DNA of 64,000 nt, from the NCBI GenBank assembly GCA_963678255.2, contig CAXXTW010000001.1, positions 868,001-932,000 on the forward strand, given 5' to 3'. Under the pieces are notes generated by a model. It saw only the letters and a list, made by a program, of their open reading frames with translations. It made no database searches and was not told the origin of the DNA. The DNA is from G963678255 sp963678255. Its GTDB lineage: Bacteria > Cloacimonadota > Cloacimonadia > Cloacimonadales > WRIO01. Shown here piece after piece: positions 35,201 to 44,132 of the stretch (position 1 is the first letter of the stretch; each line of letters begins with the position of its first letter). Both the position numbers and the translations under genes were made by a program.

Positions 35201-36403
35201 ATGTCTTTTTTTAAAAATGTGTTCAGAGGAAAATTGAACATAAAACCTAAAGTTTTTTTTCAGGAATTAATAAATGCTTATTCTTTGGTCGTTAACAAAA
35301 GAATGATTCTTGACATCACTGTTGGTAAGATTAAGGAAATCATTCCAGAGCATTCTATCTGTTTTTTTGAAAAAAAGGATATGACTTATGAATATGATAA
35401 TGGACAGATCATCTCTATCAATACACAATCAAGATTGATAAATTGGCTATATCAAAATCAGACTTATCTGGAATTGAAGGGTGGTATTTCTGAATATGTA
35501 AAAATGGATATGAAAAATCTGGATGTGTTAAATCCTACGATAATATTCCCGATGATGTTGCATAACTATATCCCCTGTTTTGCCCTTTTTTCTGGTAAAC
35601 CTTTGTCTAATGAAGTCAAAGATTTTATCATGACAGTCTTCCAATTAACTGCTTTAGCCTATGAAAGCGTTGAACGTATTGATCGGGAGATCAAACAGCT
35701 TGATAATAATTATCAGCAAAAGAAAATGATCATGGTTGGCAGAATGGCTTCTTCTCTTGCTCATGAAATTAGAAATCCCCTAACTTCCATCAGGAGTTCT
35801 GTTCAGCTTATACAAAATGTTTTAGAAGAAACTGAAATGAAATCTCTCGCTGGAAATGTAATGAGCGAAGTGGACAGAATTAATAAAATAACTCAGGATT
35901 TACTCAATTTTGCAAAACCTAGACAAGTTAATCTTGCCCCAATTAATCTAGAAGACATTATTAAAAATACACTATTGATTTATGAAAGTAAATGCATAGA
36001 AAACAATATAAAAACAACACTAAACCTTAAACAAAACGCAGAATGGATTATTAATGCAGATCCGGATTCGTTTAAGCAGGTATTAATCAATTTTATGAAT
36101 AATAGTCTTGAGGCTATGGAATTATCAACTGAAAAAGAATTAATTATTACCTTAGAAAGAGTCAATGAAACCGATGGCTTACTTACTTGGACTGATACGG
36201 GTTGCGGGATGCAAACAGAAACTCTGGAACATATCACAGAGCCCTTCTACACAACGAAATCGGGAGGAACAGGCTTAGGTATGGCAGTGGTTAAGCAAAT
36301 TCTTGATCAGCATAATTTTGAGTTTTCTATCCTTTCCAAACCAGGCAAAGGTACGGCTGTTTCAATTAGTTTTCAATTTTCAAATGCTTTGAAGAAGTGG
36401 TAA
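35201..36403 (+). CDS. Sensor histidine kinase (NtrB-type output, unusual GAF-like input)
   Basis: A 400-residue kinase with no transmembrane helix, so probably cytosolic. Residues ~20-165 form an input domain (GAF-like fold, inferred), followed by a short coiled coil (IDREIKQLDNNYQQKKMI). The H-box is RMASSLAHEIRNPLTSIRSS (His ~185), the N-box QVLINFMNNSLEAM, G1 WTDTGCGMQT and G2 SGGTGLGMAVVKQI. It is followed after 3 bp by its response regulator, a sigma-54 activator. The target is unknown; 'NtrB-like' refers to the output domain only. Confidence 0.88.
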   Translation: MSFFKNVFRGKLNIKPKVFFQELINAYSLVVNKRMILDITVGKIKEIIPEHSICFFEKKDMTYEYDNGQIISINTQSRLINWLYQNQTYLELKGGISEYVKMDMKNLDVLNPTIIFPMMLHNYIPCFALFSGKPLSNEVKDFIMTVFQLTALAYESVERIDREIKQLDNNYQQKKMIMVGRMASSLAHEIRNPLTSIRSSVQLIQNVLEETEMKSLAGNVMSEVDRINKITQDLLNFAKPRQVNLAPINLEDIIKNTLLIYESKCIENNIKTTLNLKQNAEWIINADPDSFKQVLINFMNNSLEAMELSTEKELIITLERVNETDGLLTWTDTGCGMQTETLEHITEPFYTTKSGGTGLGMAVVKQILDQHNFEFSILSKPGKGTAVSISFQFSNALKKW

Positions 36404-36406
36404 ATC

Positions 36407-37741
36407 ATGGGAAAAATACTTATTGTCGATGATGAACAGCATATCCGTTCCATCTTAATGCTAATCCTCAAAAATGAAGGTTATAAAACTATTTGTGCTG
36501 GTTCAGGAGAAGAAGCTCTTGATTTGGTTAGTCAAAATGACTTTGATGTAGCAGTTATTGATATTAATTTACCAGGAATGAATGGTATTGAAACTATGAA
36601 ACAGATAAAAGCAATTCATTCCTCTGCTCAGTTTGTTTTTATTACGGCTCATGGTACTTTTTCTTTAGCTGTGGAAGCCATAAAATATGGCGGATATAAC
36701 TTTGTGTCCAAACCTTTCGATAATGACGAAATAATTGGAATTATCAATGGTGCTTTTCAGGTTAAACAAATGAGTGATAAACTAAAAGCACTAGAAAGTC
36801 AATTATGCATGGAACAACCCTTCAAAGAAATAATCGGATATTCTGCTGAACTACATAAAGTCTTAAAACTGGCTGATAAGGTTGCTCGATCAGAAGCGAA
36901 TATTCTTATCACTGGTGAATCAGGTACCGGTAAAGAATTGTTAGTCAGAGCCATTCATAAAATTTCCAATAGGAATGACAAAACCTTCATCCCTGTTAAT
37001 TGTGCGGCTATACCTCCTAATCTTTTCGAATCTGAGTTTTTTGGTCATACAAAAGGTGCTTTTACTGGTGCAACTACTTTTCGAACAGGTAAATTTAAAG
37101 AAGCTGATGGAGGGACTCTGTTTTTAGATGAAATTGCAGAATTGCCTTTAGAATTTCAACCAAAATTACTCAGAGCTCTGGAAAGTGGAGAGATCACACC
37201 TGTGGGAGAGAATAGACCCTTAAAAGTCAATGTTCGGGTGATAACCGCAACCAATAAAAATCTTCCTGATCTGATTGAAGAAAAGCTATTCAGAGAGGAT
37301 CTTTTTTACCGTTTAAATATTTTTCAGCTAGAACTACCTCCTTTGAGATATAGAAAAGAAGATATTCCTCTCTTAGCTAATTTCTTTTTAAAAAAACATG
37401 GTGATTTTACCTTATCAGAGGAAAGTATTTCTTTATTACAGGCATATCCTTGGTATGGAAATATTCGTGAGTTGAAAAATGAAATGCAAAGAGTTGCAGT
37501 TTTAGCTGACCAATTAGTTTTACCAGAGCATCTTTCCATTAAAACAAAAGCATGTACCAATCTAAATATTGAGTTATATGAAGGTTTTGATTTGGAAAAA
37601 GAAATGAATGCTTTTGAAAAATTGTACTATCTGAAAGCTATGAAAATAGCTAATAATAATAAGGCAAATGCTGCTAAACTACTCGGTGTATCGTATCGTA
37701 TTTTTAATTATCAATGGACGAAATATCAGGAAGAATCATAA
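36407..37741 (+). CDS. NtrC-family sigma-54-dependent response regulator
   Basis: A 444-residue activator. Receiver (1-120) with DDEQH and phospho-Asp in VIDINLPGMNG; AAA+ domain (~135-370) with Walker A GESGTGKELLVRA, the sigma-54 loop FFGHTKGAFTGAT (GAFTGA intact), Walker B GGTLFLDEIAEL; then a Fis-type HTH (NAAKLLGVSYRIFNYQWTKY). It activates promoters of RNA polymerase with sigma-54 and forms a two-component pair with the upstream kinase. The HTH's 'Y' in place of the common 'R.L..KL' end is slightly unusual. Candidate targets are not visible nearby. Confidence 0.92.
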   Translation: MGKILIVDDEQHIRSILMLILKNEGYKTICAGSGEEALDLVSQNDFDVAVIDINLPGMNGIETMKQIKAIHSSAQFVFITAHGTFSLAVEAIKYGGYNFVSKPFDNDEIIGIINGAFQVKQMSDKLKALESQLCMEQPFKEIIGYSAELHKVLKLADKVARSEANILITGESGTGKELLVRAIHKISNRNDKTFIPVNCAAIPPNLFESEFFGHTKGAFTGATTFRTGKFKEADGGTLFLDEIAELPLEFQPKLLRALESGEITPVGENRPLKVNVRVITATNKNLPDLIEEKLFREDLFYRLNIFQLELPPLRYRKEDIPLLANFFLKKHGDFTLSEESISLLQAYPWYGNIRELKNEMQRVAVLADQLVLPEHLSIKTKACTNLNIELYEGFDLEKEMNAFEKLYYLKAMKIANNNKANAAKLLGVSYRIFNYQWTKYQEES

Positions 37742-37746
37742 TAATT

Positions 37747-38043
37747 TTAAAAAAAAGTTAACTGAACTGCTTTTATTTGATCAGGTTTGTTTTCAGTCTC
37801 AATAAATTCAACTGCATCTACAGCAATTAAACTGCTATGACACGATTGATTCCATTTTTTTATAAAAGGTTTGATAAAATAATTTAGGTTCTTTGCTTTT
37901 TTGGGAATGAGTATAGTCTCAAATCCTACGGTTTGACCAGTTTCATTAATATACCTTAAAACCACAGAACGGAAAGATTTTATTAAATGTCTTCCCTGAA
38001 CTATAATACCTTTTCGATCTTCCTTCATTTTAACATCTTTCAT
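37747..38043 (-). CDS. Hypothetical 98-residue protein
   Basis: A short basic protein, convergent with the response regulator (5-bp gap). It has no signal peptide and is mixed alpha/beta (SFRSVVLRYINETGQ, KNLNYFIKPFIKKWNQ, IAVDAVEFIETENKPDQIKA). I recognise no family. No ribosome site precedes the ATG; the predicted promoter would start the transcript within two or three bases of it. It may be leaderless. Confidence 0.5.
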   Translation of the reverse strand: MKDVKMKEDRKGIIVQGRHLIKSFRSVVLRYINETGQTVGFETILIPKKAKNLNYFIKPFIKKWNQSCHSSLIAVDAVEFIETENKPDQIKAVQLTFF

Positions 38044-38051
38044 GTTTGCAG

Positions 38052-38079
38052 ACTATGATCACTATACAATACTTGTCAA
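38052..38079 (-). promoter_or_regulatory. Promoter giving an almost leaderless transcript
   Basis: Minus strand: TTGACA (38079-38074), 16-bp spacer, CATAGT (38057-38052). The expected start is near 38045, while the ATG of the 98-residue protein is 38043-38041. No Shine-Dalgarno sequence fits between. Confidence 0.45.
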
Positions 38080-38281
38080 TAGAAAAAAACTTTTTCTCCC
38101 AAAAGTAAAAGGACAATCTTGGTCATTCCTTGAAATAAAGCATTCATCCTTTTTTTATGCACTCTATCTATCTAACTCAAATGAATATTACTATTTCAAA
38201 GAAATGAACAAAACAACAGAATGTCATTCTCTCGTTGTGTAAACATCAAGTTAGCGCCCTTATTATCTGCACTGCTCCTAT

Positions 38282-39105
38282 CTCCTATGAAACACCTTGT
38301 GTATTTGTCTATTTTAATTAATTAATCCATAAAATATATTAAATATCCAGGTATCAAGACAAAAGAAATGAACAATACTATCTCAAAGAAATATCCATAT
38401 CTTCTCCAATAGATGTCAATTTTTTAAAAGGACAATCTCAAAACAAGGTGTTTCATTTTTACCAAACAGGCGACAGCCTGATATGAGCTCCTATGAAACA
38501 TCTTGTGTATTTGTCTATTTTAATTAATTAATCCATTAAATATATTAAATATCCAGGTATCAAGACAAAAGAAATGAACAATACTATCTCAAAGAAATAT
38601 CCATATCTTCTCCAATAGATGTCAATTTTTTAAAAGGAAAATCTCAAAACAAGGTGTTTCATCTTTACCAAACAGGCAACAGCCTGATACGAGCTCCTAT
38701 GAAACATCTTGTGTATTTGTCTATTTTAATTAATTAATCCATAAAATATATTAAATATCCAAGTATCAAGACAAAAGAAATGAACAATACTATCTCAAAG
38801 AAATATCCATATCTTCTCCAATAGATGTCAATTTTTTAAAAGGACAATCTCAAAACAAGGTGTTTCATTTTTACCAAACAGGCGACAGCCTGAGATGAGC
38901 TCCTATGAAACACCTTGTGTATTTGTCTATTTTAATTAATTAATCCATAAAATATATTAAATATCCAGGTATCAAGACAAAAGAAATGAACAATACTATC
39001 TCAAAGAAATATCCATATCTTCTCCAATAGATGTCAATTTTTTAAAAGGACAATCTCAAAACAAGGTGTTTCATTTTTACCAAACAGGCGACAGCCTGAT
39101 ATGAG
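38282..39105. repeat. Four tandem copies of an exact 206-bp repeat
   Basis: Units start at 38282, 38488, 38694 and 38900, each at CTCCTATGAAACA, with nearly identical contents. Each unit begins with ATGAAACACCTTGT and ends (~35 bp before the next unit) with ACAAGGTGTTTCAT, a perfect 14-bp inverted repeat in units 1 and 4 and one mismatch (ATGAAACATCTTGT) in units 2 and 3. Just before the end is a CAGGC-GACA-GCCTG hairpin (loop AACA in unit 3). 206 is not a multiple of three and the units carry stops in all frames, so the array is non-coding. No similar array is known to me. Confidence 0.9.
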
Positions 39106-39448
39106 CTTTTATCTGCAAATCTCTGATTTACCCTGAATTGCCTTGTTTCTTCCTCATTGCAAACTCCTTCCTAATTCCTTCCTTGGTGCTTATAAATATT
39201 AAAAACTATATGAAGACAATAAAAACAAGAAAGTAATAGGGTAATATCAGAATCTTGCCATTACAAATTCTTGTAATAAGATAGAATTGAAAGTATGATT
39301 AAGAGAAATGATTAATGTATGTCATTAAAGATCATACCAAAAATGAGATTTATCTTTCATCATTCATAACTTATCATCCTCGATTATTTTCCTTAGAATT
39401 TTTTTAATCAGTCTCTTATGCCTGTGGTAATAAGGGTAAAAATTTTGT
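39106..39448. other. Intergenic region, no gene seen
   Basis: About 340 bp between the 206-bp array and the permease promoter. AT-rich with no hairpin or ORF that I would support. Confidence 0.4.
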
Positions 39449-39476
39449 TTGACAGCAGAAGGTTTTTATCTATTGT
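39449..39476 (+). promoter_or_regulatory. Promoter of the MalFG-type operon
   Basis: TTGACA (39449-39454), 16-bp spacer, TATTGT (39471-39476), 29 bp before the preferred ATG at 39506. Confidence 0.55.
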
Positions 39477-39505
39477 TGATAGAATAATCCATAATGGAGA
39501 GTTAT

Positions 39506-40447
39506 ATGCTGAAATTTCTAAAAAGCTTATCCCCGTGGCTGTATGTTTTGCCAGCCTTGATTATTATTGTGTTATTCAGGTTTGTACCAATCGTTATGTC
39601 TTTTGTTATTAGTTTTTTTGATTGGACTGTGAAAGGACCTGGCGGATTTATTGGTATTGAAAACTACAAAACTTTGATTTATGATCAGGAGTTTTGGAAA
39701 TCTATGGTTAATACCTTTTATCTGGTCATCTTTGTTGTTCCTTTAACCATTGTCACGTCTATGTCTTTTGCTGTGTTATTAAACAATGTAAAACGCTTAA
39801 GAGGCTTCTTTAGAACTATCTATTTTATTCCTTTTGTCACGTCATTAGTGGCTTTATCAATTGTATGGAAGATAATATTCAATCAACAAACTGGCTTAGC
39901 AAATTCCATATTAACAATGTTTGGTTTTCAACCATTAGCCTGGTTAGCTGAATCTAGAGGAATATTTCAACTCTTCTTTGGCAGTATGGGAATCAATATT
40001 CCCCAATGGATGGCTGGCCCTTCTTTAGCTCTTTTTGCAATTATATTAGTGACCGTATGGAGAAGCATAGGTTACAATGTAGTGATTTATTTGGCTGGAT
40101 TACAAAGTATTCCTGAATCCTATTATGAAGCGGCTGAAATCGATGGAGCTAGTAAATTGAGACAATTCTTCAAATTAACCATACCCCTTGTCTCTCCAAC
40201 CACCTATTATGTTTTAATGATGACTACCATTACCACCTTCCAGGTTTTTGCTCAGGTGTATTTAATGACTGGACCTCCTATCGGTGGACCAAATGGCTCA
40301 ACAAAAGTAATCGTCTATTATATTTATGAAAAAGGATTCGATGTCCAAAACTTCAGTTATGCAAGTGCTATTGCTTTAGTTTTATTTGTCATCATTCTGG
40401 GATTAACCATGCTTCAAAAACGTTTTGAAAAAAATGTACATTATTAA
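39506..40447 (+). CDS. Sugar ABC transporter permease (MalF/UgpA type)
   Basis: A 313-residue permease. GGAGAG sits before ATG 39506, which is preferred over ATG 39494. Six membrane helices; the ATPase-contact EAA loop is YYEAAEIDGASKLRQFFKL followed by TIPLVSPTTYYVL. Members of the binding-protein-dependent sugar permease family transport oligosaccharides or glycerol phosphate. A second permease follows, but no binding protein or ATPase is nearby; the next genes are a DMT transporter and a peptidase. Partners must come from elsewhere, as is common for MalK-type ATPases. Confidence 0.87.
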   Translation: MLKFLKSLSPWLYVLPALIIIVLFRFVPIVMSFVISFFDWTVKGPGGFIGIENYKTLIYDQEFWKSMVNTFYLVIFVVPLTIVTSMSFAVLLNNVKRLRGFFRTIYFIPFVTSLVALSIVWKIIFNQQTGLANSILTMFGFQPLAWLAESRGIFQLFFGSMGINIPQWMAGPSLALFAIILVTVWRSIGYNVVIYLAGLQSIPESYYEAAEIDGASKLRQFFKLTIPLVSPTTYYVLMMTTITTFQVFAQVYLMTGPPIGGPNGSTKVIVYYIYEKGFDVQNFSYASAIALVLFVIILGLTMLQKRFEKNVHY

Positions 40448-40459
40448 TTAGGGGATGTA

Positions 40460-41440
40460 ATGAACTGGATTAAAAATTCTTTTATCTATATTATTCTGTC
40501 TGTTTGCGGTCTTTCCATGGTTGTTCCTTTTGTTTGGATGATTAGTACAGCTTTAAAATCTCAATTGGAAGTGAATCAGGGCAGTGTTGGATTTATTCCT
40601 AAAGAAAAATACTTGTCGTATAAACTTGATGATAAAACCTATCGTGTTTCTATTGTCATGACCGAAAAGGACAGTTCAGTAATCAATTTGATCAGCGAGA
40701 AAGGTCGCATTGTTAAGTCTTACTTAACTGTTGCCAACAAAGATCTTAAAAAAGTAAATAAAATTAAGCTTCATTGGAATAACTTCTCTGAGGCTTTTCA
40801 TAAAGTTCCTTTTAGTCGGTATTTCTTCAATACGATTTATACGGCAATCATGACTCTGTTTGGTGTCTTGATCACTTCAGCACTTTCTGCTTATGCCTTT
40901 GCCCGAATGCAATTTAAAGGAAGAGATCTGATCTTTTATTTTCTAATCAGTATGATGATGATACCTGAACCGATCTATCTAATCCCTTCTTACTTACTTC
41001 TTGATAAATTAAATTGGTTAAATACCTACAATGCGTTGATCATTCCCTGGCTAGGAAACATCTTTACTATTTTTCTTATGAGACAACATTTTAAAACTAT
41101 CCCTCAGGATTTGTTGGATGCTGCCTCAATTGACGGGTGCAGTCGTTTTAAAATACTTTATAAAATAATATTACCCTTGTCAAAACCAATAATTGCTACT
41201 GCTTCTGTGTTCTCTATAATTGGTTCATGGAATAGCTTTATGTGGCCATTAGTCATGATTGATGATCCAAAATTACATGTACTTCAAGTAGGCTTGAGTT
41301 ATTTCTCTCAGGAAAGTTCTTCTCAGACTACCCTGTTAATGGCTGCCTCTACATTCAGTATTTTACCTTTACTGATTCTCTTTCTATTTGCCCAGAAAAG
41401 TATTATTGCTAGCTATTCTTCCAGTGGTATGAAAGAATAG
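40460..41440 (+). CDS. Sugar ABC transporter permease (MalG/UgpE type)
   Basis: A 326-residue permease, partner of the MalF-type protein 12 bp upstream. Six helices are visible; the EAA loop is LLDAASIDGCSRFKILYKII followed by LPLSKPIIATASV. Between helix 1 and helix 2 it carries an extra loop of ~55 residues (YLSYKLDDKTYRVSIVMTEK) with strongly alternating beta pattern, so the usual ~280-residue length is exceeded. A ribosome site AGGGGATG precedes the start. The stop of this gene overlaps the GTG of the next (TAGTG). Confidence 0.86.
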   Translation: MNWIKNSFIYIILSVCGLSMVVPFVWMISTALKSQLEVNQGSVGFIPKEKYLSYKLDDKTYRVSIVMTEKDSSVINLISEKGRIVKSYLTVANKDLKKVNKIKLHWNNFSEAFHKVPFSRYFFNTIYTAIMTLFGVLITSALSAYAFARMQFKGRDLIFYFLISMMMIPEPIYLIPSYLLLDKLNWLNTYNALIIPWLGNIFTIFLMRQHFKTIPQDLLDAASIDGCSRFKILYKIILPLSKPIIATASVFSIIGSWNSFMWPLVMIDDPKLHVLQVGLSYFSQESSSQTTLLMAASTFSILPLLILFLFAQKSIIASYSSSGMKE

Positions 41441-42372
41441 TGACAGAAAATAAAACATCCCTGGTTTCTTCTATGGCTGCAATTTGTGTTGCTGCTTCGT
41501 TATGGGGTATAGATGGCATCGTTTTGACACCTAATCTCTTTGCATTAAAGCCTGGTTATGTTGTCTTTATGATCCACCTTGTTCCATTCTTGTTTATGAG
41601 TCTGTTGATGTATAAACAGTTTTTACGATTACCCTCATTTACTTCCAAAGATTGGTTAGCTTTTCTGTTAATAGGTTTAACAGGGGGGTCTTTTGGAACA
41701 TTAGCAATTGTAAAAGCTTTGTTTTTAGTCCATTTTCAAAAATTAACCATTGTTGTGTTATTACAGAAATTACAACCCTTGTTTGCCATACTGTTTGCTG
41801 GGATTTTCCTTAAAGAAAAGTTAAGTTTAAGATTTAAAGTATTAGCAATTGTATCCATATTTTCAGCTTATTTTTTATCATTTGGTTTTCATTTCCCTGG
41901 ATTCAGTTCAGATTCAACCGCTTTAACTGCCTATTTTTATGCTACCTTGGCAGCTGTCTTCTTTGCTGCTGGTACAGTCATATCAAGATATCTTTCTCTA
42001 AATCATGATTTTAAAACAGCAACCTTCTATCGGTATGGATTTACAACTGTCATTATGCTATGTTGGGTCTTGCTGAATAAGGATATAATCCAGATAACTC
42101 AGACAAATTCTGTGCAATGGCTTACTTTGTTAATCATCGCTTTTACCACTGGGTCTGGAGCCATCTTCTTATATTACTACGGATTAAAAAAAGTTACTGC
42201 CTCCGTTTCTACAATTTGCGAGTTATGTTTCCCTTTAACTGCCGTTATCTTAGATTTGATTTTACATGGAAATCAACTGGATTTGACTCAATGGGTTAGC
42301 GCAGGGATCTTAGTCTTTTCAATCCTGCTCATTACCCTTGATTATGCAAAAAAAAATCATCTTATGGATTAA
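41440..42372 (+). CDS. DMT-superfamily (EamA) transporter
   Basis: A 310-residue membrane protein with about ten helices in two EamA repeats (first ~10-140, VHFQKLTIVVLLQKLQPLFA; second ~160-300, TASVSTICELCFPLTAVILD). The GTG start overlaps the previous stop by one base, so it is translationally coupled to the sugar permeases, although the permeases are not known partners. EamA proteins export metabolites or amino acids; the substrate is unknown. The C-terminus overlaps the end of the convergent M55 peptidase gene by 11 bp. Confidence 0.78.
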   Translation: MTENKTSLVSSMAAICVAASLWGIDGIVLTPNLFALKPGYVVFMIHLVPFLFMSLLMYKQFLRLPSFTSKDWLAFLLIGLTGGSFGTLAIVKALFLVHFQKLTIVVLLQKLQPLFAILFAGIFLKEKLSLRFKVLAIVSIFSAYFLSFGFHFPGFSSDSTALTAYFYATLAAVFFAAGTVISRYLSLNHDFKTATFYRYGFTTVIMLCWVLLNKDIIQITQTNSVQWLTLLIIAFTTGSGAIFLYYYGLKKVTASVSTICELCFPLTAVILDLILHGNQLDLTQWVSAGILVFSILLITLDYAKKNHLMD

Positions 42373-43204
42373 CGGTATAAGCTAAGGTAATCATAGCCAT
42401 CATCGTTTCAAATATGATCTTATAATCCTTGTCTTTAAAAGAAACTGTTCTACCATCTATACGCTGTGAATATGGAATCATTTGAGCAAGATCGGCAAAG
42501 GATGTTGAATTAAATACTATTTTCATTTCCATAGGACTATCAAATTTATAAAGAGGGTATTCAGCTCGATCTTTTGCTAATGCTGAAAGTACAGATTCAA
42601 TACTATTATTTCTAACACGTGTTAAAGAATAATTCATAGCAGAAAATTTGGAAATAGCTTCTTTAGTGGCAATAAATTCTACCCAAGGCATGGCATTTGC
42701 CTGAAGCATTTCATTTTTTAAAGACAAATCTCCGCTGATAAGAGTTACAGGAACAGAGAATTCTGAAGCATAGGCACTATTTAAAAGCGCTTCATTCATA
42801 GGAATATTATTAATTGTTATCTGATGAACTCTGCTGTTAGAATACGTATGATCCATGTTTGCCTGATAAGCCCCTGTGCCTGCATGATAACCAATCAAAA
42901 AGACCCTGTCGTAATCATCTTTAAAATGTGGCATCATATAATAGGGTCTTGGTGAGCCTGAAATTAAAGATAGTCTTTCATCTAACTCAGTAAATGACCA
43001 CGGAAGATTATCTCCACTACTGTGAGAATCTGCAACAATAATATCGGTTATCTTTCTGTTTACAGCACTCTCATGAATTCCTTCGATGATAAATTCCATT
43101 TGTTTTCTGATAGCATAAATTACGTTTGAACGATCCTTTTTTTCCTGTTCCCAGTTATAAGTTCCACAGATTCCTTCCATATCAAGCGAAATATAGATCT
43201 TCAT
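42362..43204 (-). CDS. M55-family D-aminopeptidase-like metallopeptidase (DppA type)
   Basis: A 280-residue cytosolic peptidase. Zinc ligands of the family are visible: YISLDMEGICG (Asp-x-Glu near residue 8), DSHSSGDNL (~61) and GYHAGTGAYQANMDHTYS (His ~104). DppA-type enzymes release D-amino acids from peptides such as D-Ala-D-Ala and are decameric. Length matches the family (~270-280). AAGAGG precedes the ATG. It is preceded by a good minus-strand promoter and converges with the DMT transporter. Confidence 0.87.
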   Translation of the reverse strand: MKIYISLDMEGICGTYNWEQEKKDRSNVIYAIRKQMEFIIEGIHESAVNRKITDIIVADSHSSGDNLPWSFTELDERLSLISGSPRPYYMMPHFKDDYDRVFLIGYHAGTGAYQANMDHTYSNSRVHQITINNIPMNEALLNSAYASEFSVPVTLISGDLSLKNEMLQANAMPWVEFIATKEAISKFSAMNYSLTRVRNNSIESVLSALAKDRAEYPLYKFDSPMEMKIVFNSTSFADLAQMIPYSQRIDGRTVSFKDKDYKIIFETMMAMITLAYTVNP

Positions 43205-43231
43205 ATTAACCTCTTATATTTGTTTTGACAC

Positions 43232-43261
43232 ATTATATGATGATAATGATATTTTAGTCAA
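43232..43261 (-). promoter_or_regulatory. Promoter of the M55 peptidase gene
   Basis: Minus strand TTGACT (43261-43256), 18-bp spacer, TATAAT (43237-43232), a near-consensus pair. Confidence 0.7.
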
Positions 43262-43285
43262 TAAACTTTTCGTTAAATCTCTTTA

Positions 43286-43313
43286 TTGACAAAAGATTAA
43301 AAAAAACTATTCT
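43286..43313 (+). promoter_or_regulatory. Promoter of the secreted protein-kdsB group
   Basis: TTGACA (43286-43291), 16-bp spacer, TATTCT (43308-43313), 15 bp before ATG 43329. Confidence 0.55.
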
Positions 43314-43328
43314 TGCCATGAGGTGTTT

Positions 43329-44132
43329 ATGAGGAAAGGTTTATTGATTTTATTGTCGGTTTTGGGTTTTTCCTGTCTTTTTTCTGTTGAAATGATAGAT
43401 TCGATATATAAGATTCAATTACCAGAAAATATTCGTCAGTCTATTGGGATCAGTGCCATTAGCTCAGATAAAAGAATTATGGAAGAAAATGCTTTAAGTC
43501 AAGCAGCAGTTATTTATTCAAAACTGGATTCTTCTTATGGAATCGACAAATATATTAGTATTTGTTATGATGATCAATCAATTGAAGACTTTGAAACCGT
43601 TTCTGTCAGATATTCTGTTTCCTCTGATATAGAGCAAATGAAGAATAATTATAAGCTTTTGATTAATAATAAAAGTCAGGAACTATGCGGTTATAATATA
43701 AGTTTTTATAGTAAAAAAGAAATTGATGCCCCTGTTTTATTTGAAAAATCAGAGATGATTGATAGTACTTTTTTTTGTAATATAAAACTTGAAAATGATG
43801 TGTTATACTGTTATGGTTCAGGAAAAACAACCCAAATGGATGATGCCTTGGACGAAGCTTTTACAAATGCTTTGTTAGAATATTCTAAGTATCAAAACAT
43901 GCGTTTTCGTTCATTACACAAGAATCTGAACGATAAAAACAGCCTGGTTTATAATATAGAATCTGTAAATAAAGTTAGTAATTTAGGGATAAAACGTGCT
44001 CAGCTCATCATCACTCGTGATGAGATTGGATTGAAACGTTATCAGGTTTGTATAGAATTATTAAAGAGGATGAATGATGAAAGTGATAGCCGTTATACCA
44101 GCGAGATACAGCTCCACCCGTTTGCCCGCTAA
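43329..44132 (+). CDS. Secreted hypothetical protein, LPP20-like
   Basis: A 267-residue protein. ATG 43329 has GAGGTG upstream and gives the signal peptide MRKGLLILLSVLGFSCLFSV; a GTG two codons upstream is the alternative. The C-terminal half (MDDALDEAFTNALLEYSKYQ with NLGIKRAQLIITRD, KRYQVCIELLKR) and an N-terminal copy (ISSDKRIMEENALSQAAVIY) resemble the LPP20/flagellar FlgT-N fold, common in periplasmic proteins. The stop lies 56 bp inside the kdsB frame, so the two are coupled. Specific role unknown. Confidence 0.6.
   Translation: MRKGLLILLSVLGFSCLFSVEMIDSIYKIQLPENIRQSIGISAISSDKRIMEENALSQAAVIYSKLDSSYGIDKYISICYDDQSIEDFETVSVRYSVSSDIEQMKNNYKLLINNKSQELCGYNISFYSKKEIDAPVLFEKSEMIDSTFFCNIKLENDVLYCYGSGKTTQMDDALDEAFTNALLEYSKYQNMRFRSLHKNLNDKNSLVYNIESVNKVSNLGIKRAQLIITRDEIGLKRYQVCIELLKRMNDESDSRYTSEIQLHPFAR

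Noticed and set aside
38042..38242. A 66-residue plus-strand frame next to the 206-bp array
   Set aside because: No ribosome site, overlaps the promoter of the minus-strand gene and has no family resemblance.
38282..39105. Could the 206-bp or 84-bp arrays be CRISPR?
   Set aside because: Units are repeats throughout with no unique spacers and no cas genes were seen.
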